DNA from: Terrimonas ginsenosidimutans | GTDB lineage: Bacteria > Bacteroidota > Bacteroidia > Chitinophagales > Chitinophagaceae | Assembly: GCF_022012415.1 (NCBI RefSeq) | Contig: NZ_JAKLTR010000013.1 | Span: 124,001 to 188,000 of the forward strand | DNA: 64,000 nt | Reading direction: 5' to 3' | Shown: piece after piece, positions 63,915-64,000 of the stretch | How positions within the stretch are numbered: position 1 is the stretch's first letter | How the letters are laid out: each line of letters begins with the position of its first letter | Program-made: the position numbers and the translations under genes | Notes under the pieces: generated by a model | The model's input: only the letters and a program-made list of their open reading frames with translations | The model's database searches: none | What the model was told of the DNA's origin: nothing

Positions 63915-64000
63915 AAAAATCCACCCCGCTTACAAATAGAAAATCCTTTCAATATGAGGGCGGGGTTACTTTTTAATTTTGACTTTTTACTTCGAGAAAC
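63915..64000. repeat. Type D palindrome, copy D5, after ftsA (runs to window end)
   Basis: Left arm AAGTAAAAATCCACCCCGC and right arm GCGGGGTTACTTTTTAAT, then TTTTGACTTTTTACTT, are inverted repeats. The GC-rich inner stem CCCCGC/GCGGGG is specific to this copy; the loop is AT-rich. It sits where the ftsA-ftsZ gap is expected. Confidence 0.8.

Overview
The window reads as a chromosomal segment of a Bacteroidota bacterium, most likely a Chitinophagaceae/Chitinophagales member. The basis is: promoters with the TAnnTTTG -7 box typical of the phylum; type IX secretion genes (porT next to menG, a Wzi/RemB-like outer-membrane protein, a metalloprotease with a T9SS sorting tail); a TonB receptor with a carboxypeptidase-like N-domain; a short atpC next to atpD; and a dcw cluster with an enlarged MraY and PASTA-bearing FtsI. 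Genus-level placement is inference. I saw no rRNA, tRNA, CRISPR array, IS element or prophage.

Layout. 1-5.2 kb: end of an ABC-type permease, a small secreted protein, a TonB receptor, a DUF2721 protein and a cysteine-less rhodanese. 5.4-13.5 kb (minus strand): ABC exporter, YifB/ComM ATPase, M1 peptidase, MutS-like ATPase, dihydroorotase. 13.6-17 kb: Wzi/RemB-like protein, porT, menG. 17-20 kb: membrane-anchored AraC regulator, a 36-residue membrane peptide, S41 protease. 20-20.9 kb: a large gene-free inverted repeat. 20.9-31.2 kb: engB, YkuK-type protein, T9SS metalloprotease with a small secreted neighbour, CoA-binding protein, a GbsR/MarR regulator with two matching operators beside a membrane-protein/TIGR01777 group, a lipoprotein GDPD and a DUF5723 outer-membrane protein. 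31.5-41.3 kb: pyruvate dehydrogenase E2, dnaX with an A9 slippery run, an outer-membrane protein, a GNAT-like protein, an ECF42-type sigma factor with its DGPF partner, an L,D-transpeptidase. 41.5-48.1 kb: atpD-atpC, DUF4197 lipoprotein, AlgH, a sensor kinase, queA. 48.4 kb to the end: the dcw cluster mraZ-rsmH-ftsL-ftsI-murE-mraY-murD-ftsW-murG-murC-ftsQ-ftsA, running off the end where ftsZ is expected.

The most unusual content is between the genes. About twenty long palindromes, all intergenic, fall into recurring types: A (GCGGCGGAC-rich), B (GCAAAG/GCTAAG-rich), C (TTTAAAAG), D (AAGTAAAAAGT) and E (GTTGACCGTTGTCCG). Their arms are mostly short-period degenerate repeats. Two D copies, at 37.6 and 39.6 kb, have the same 17-nt loop in opposite orientation, compensating changes in the stem, and a shared flank that in one copy is the last 31 bp of the L,D-transpeptidase gene. 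This suggests a copied, flippable hairpin element. C and D elements also lie between many dcw genes and between atpD and atpC, where they could affect mRNA processing or relative expression.

Other points for follow-up: the dnaX A9 run that would give a gamma-like product by slippage in either direction; tandem MraZ boxes in the mraZ promoter, with a phased cluster of DnaA-box-like sites upstream; GbsR operators with identical geometry; many non-AUG starts in the dcw cluster; and several promoters so close to the start codon that the mRNAs should be nearly leaderless.
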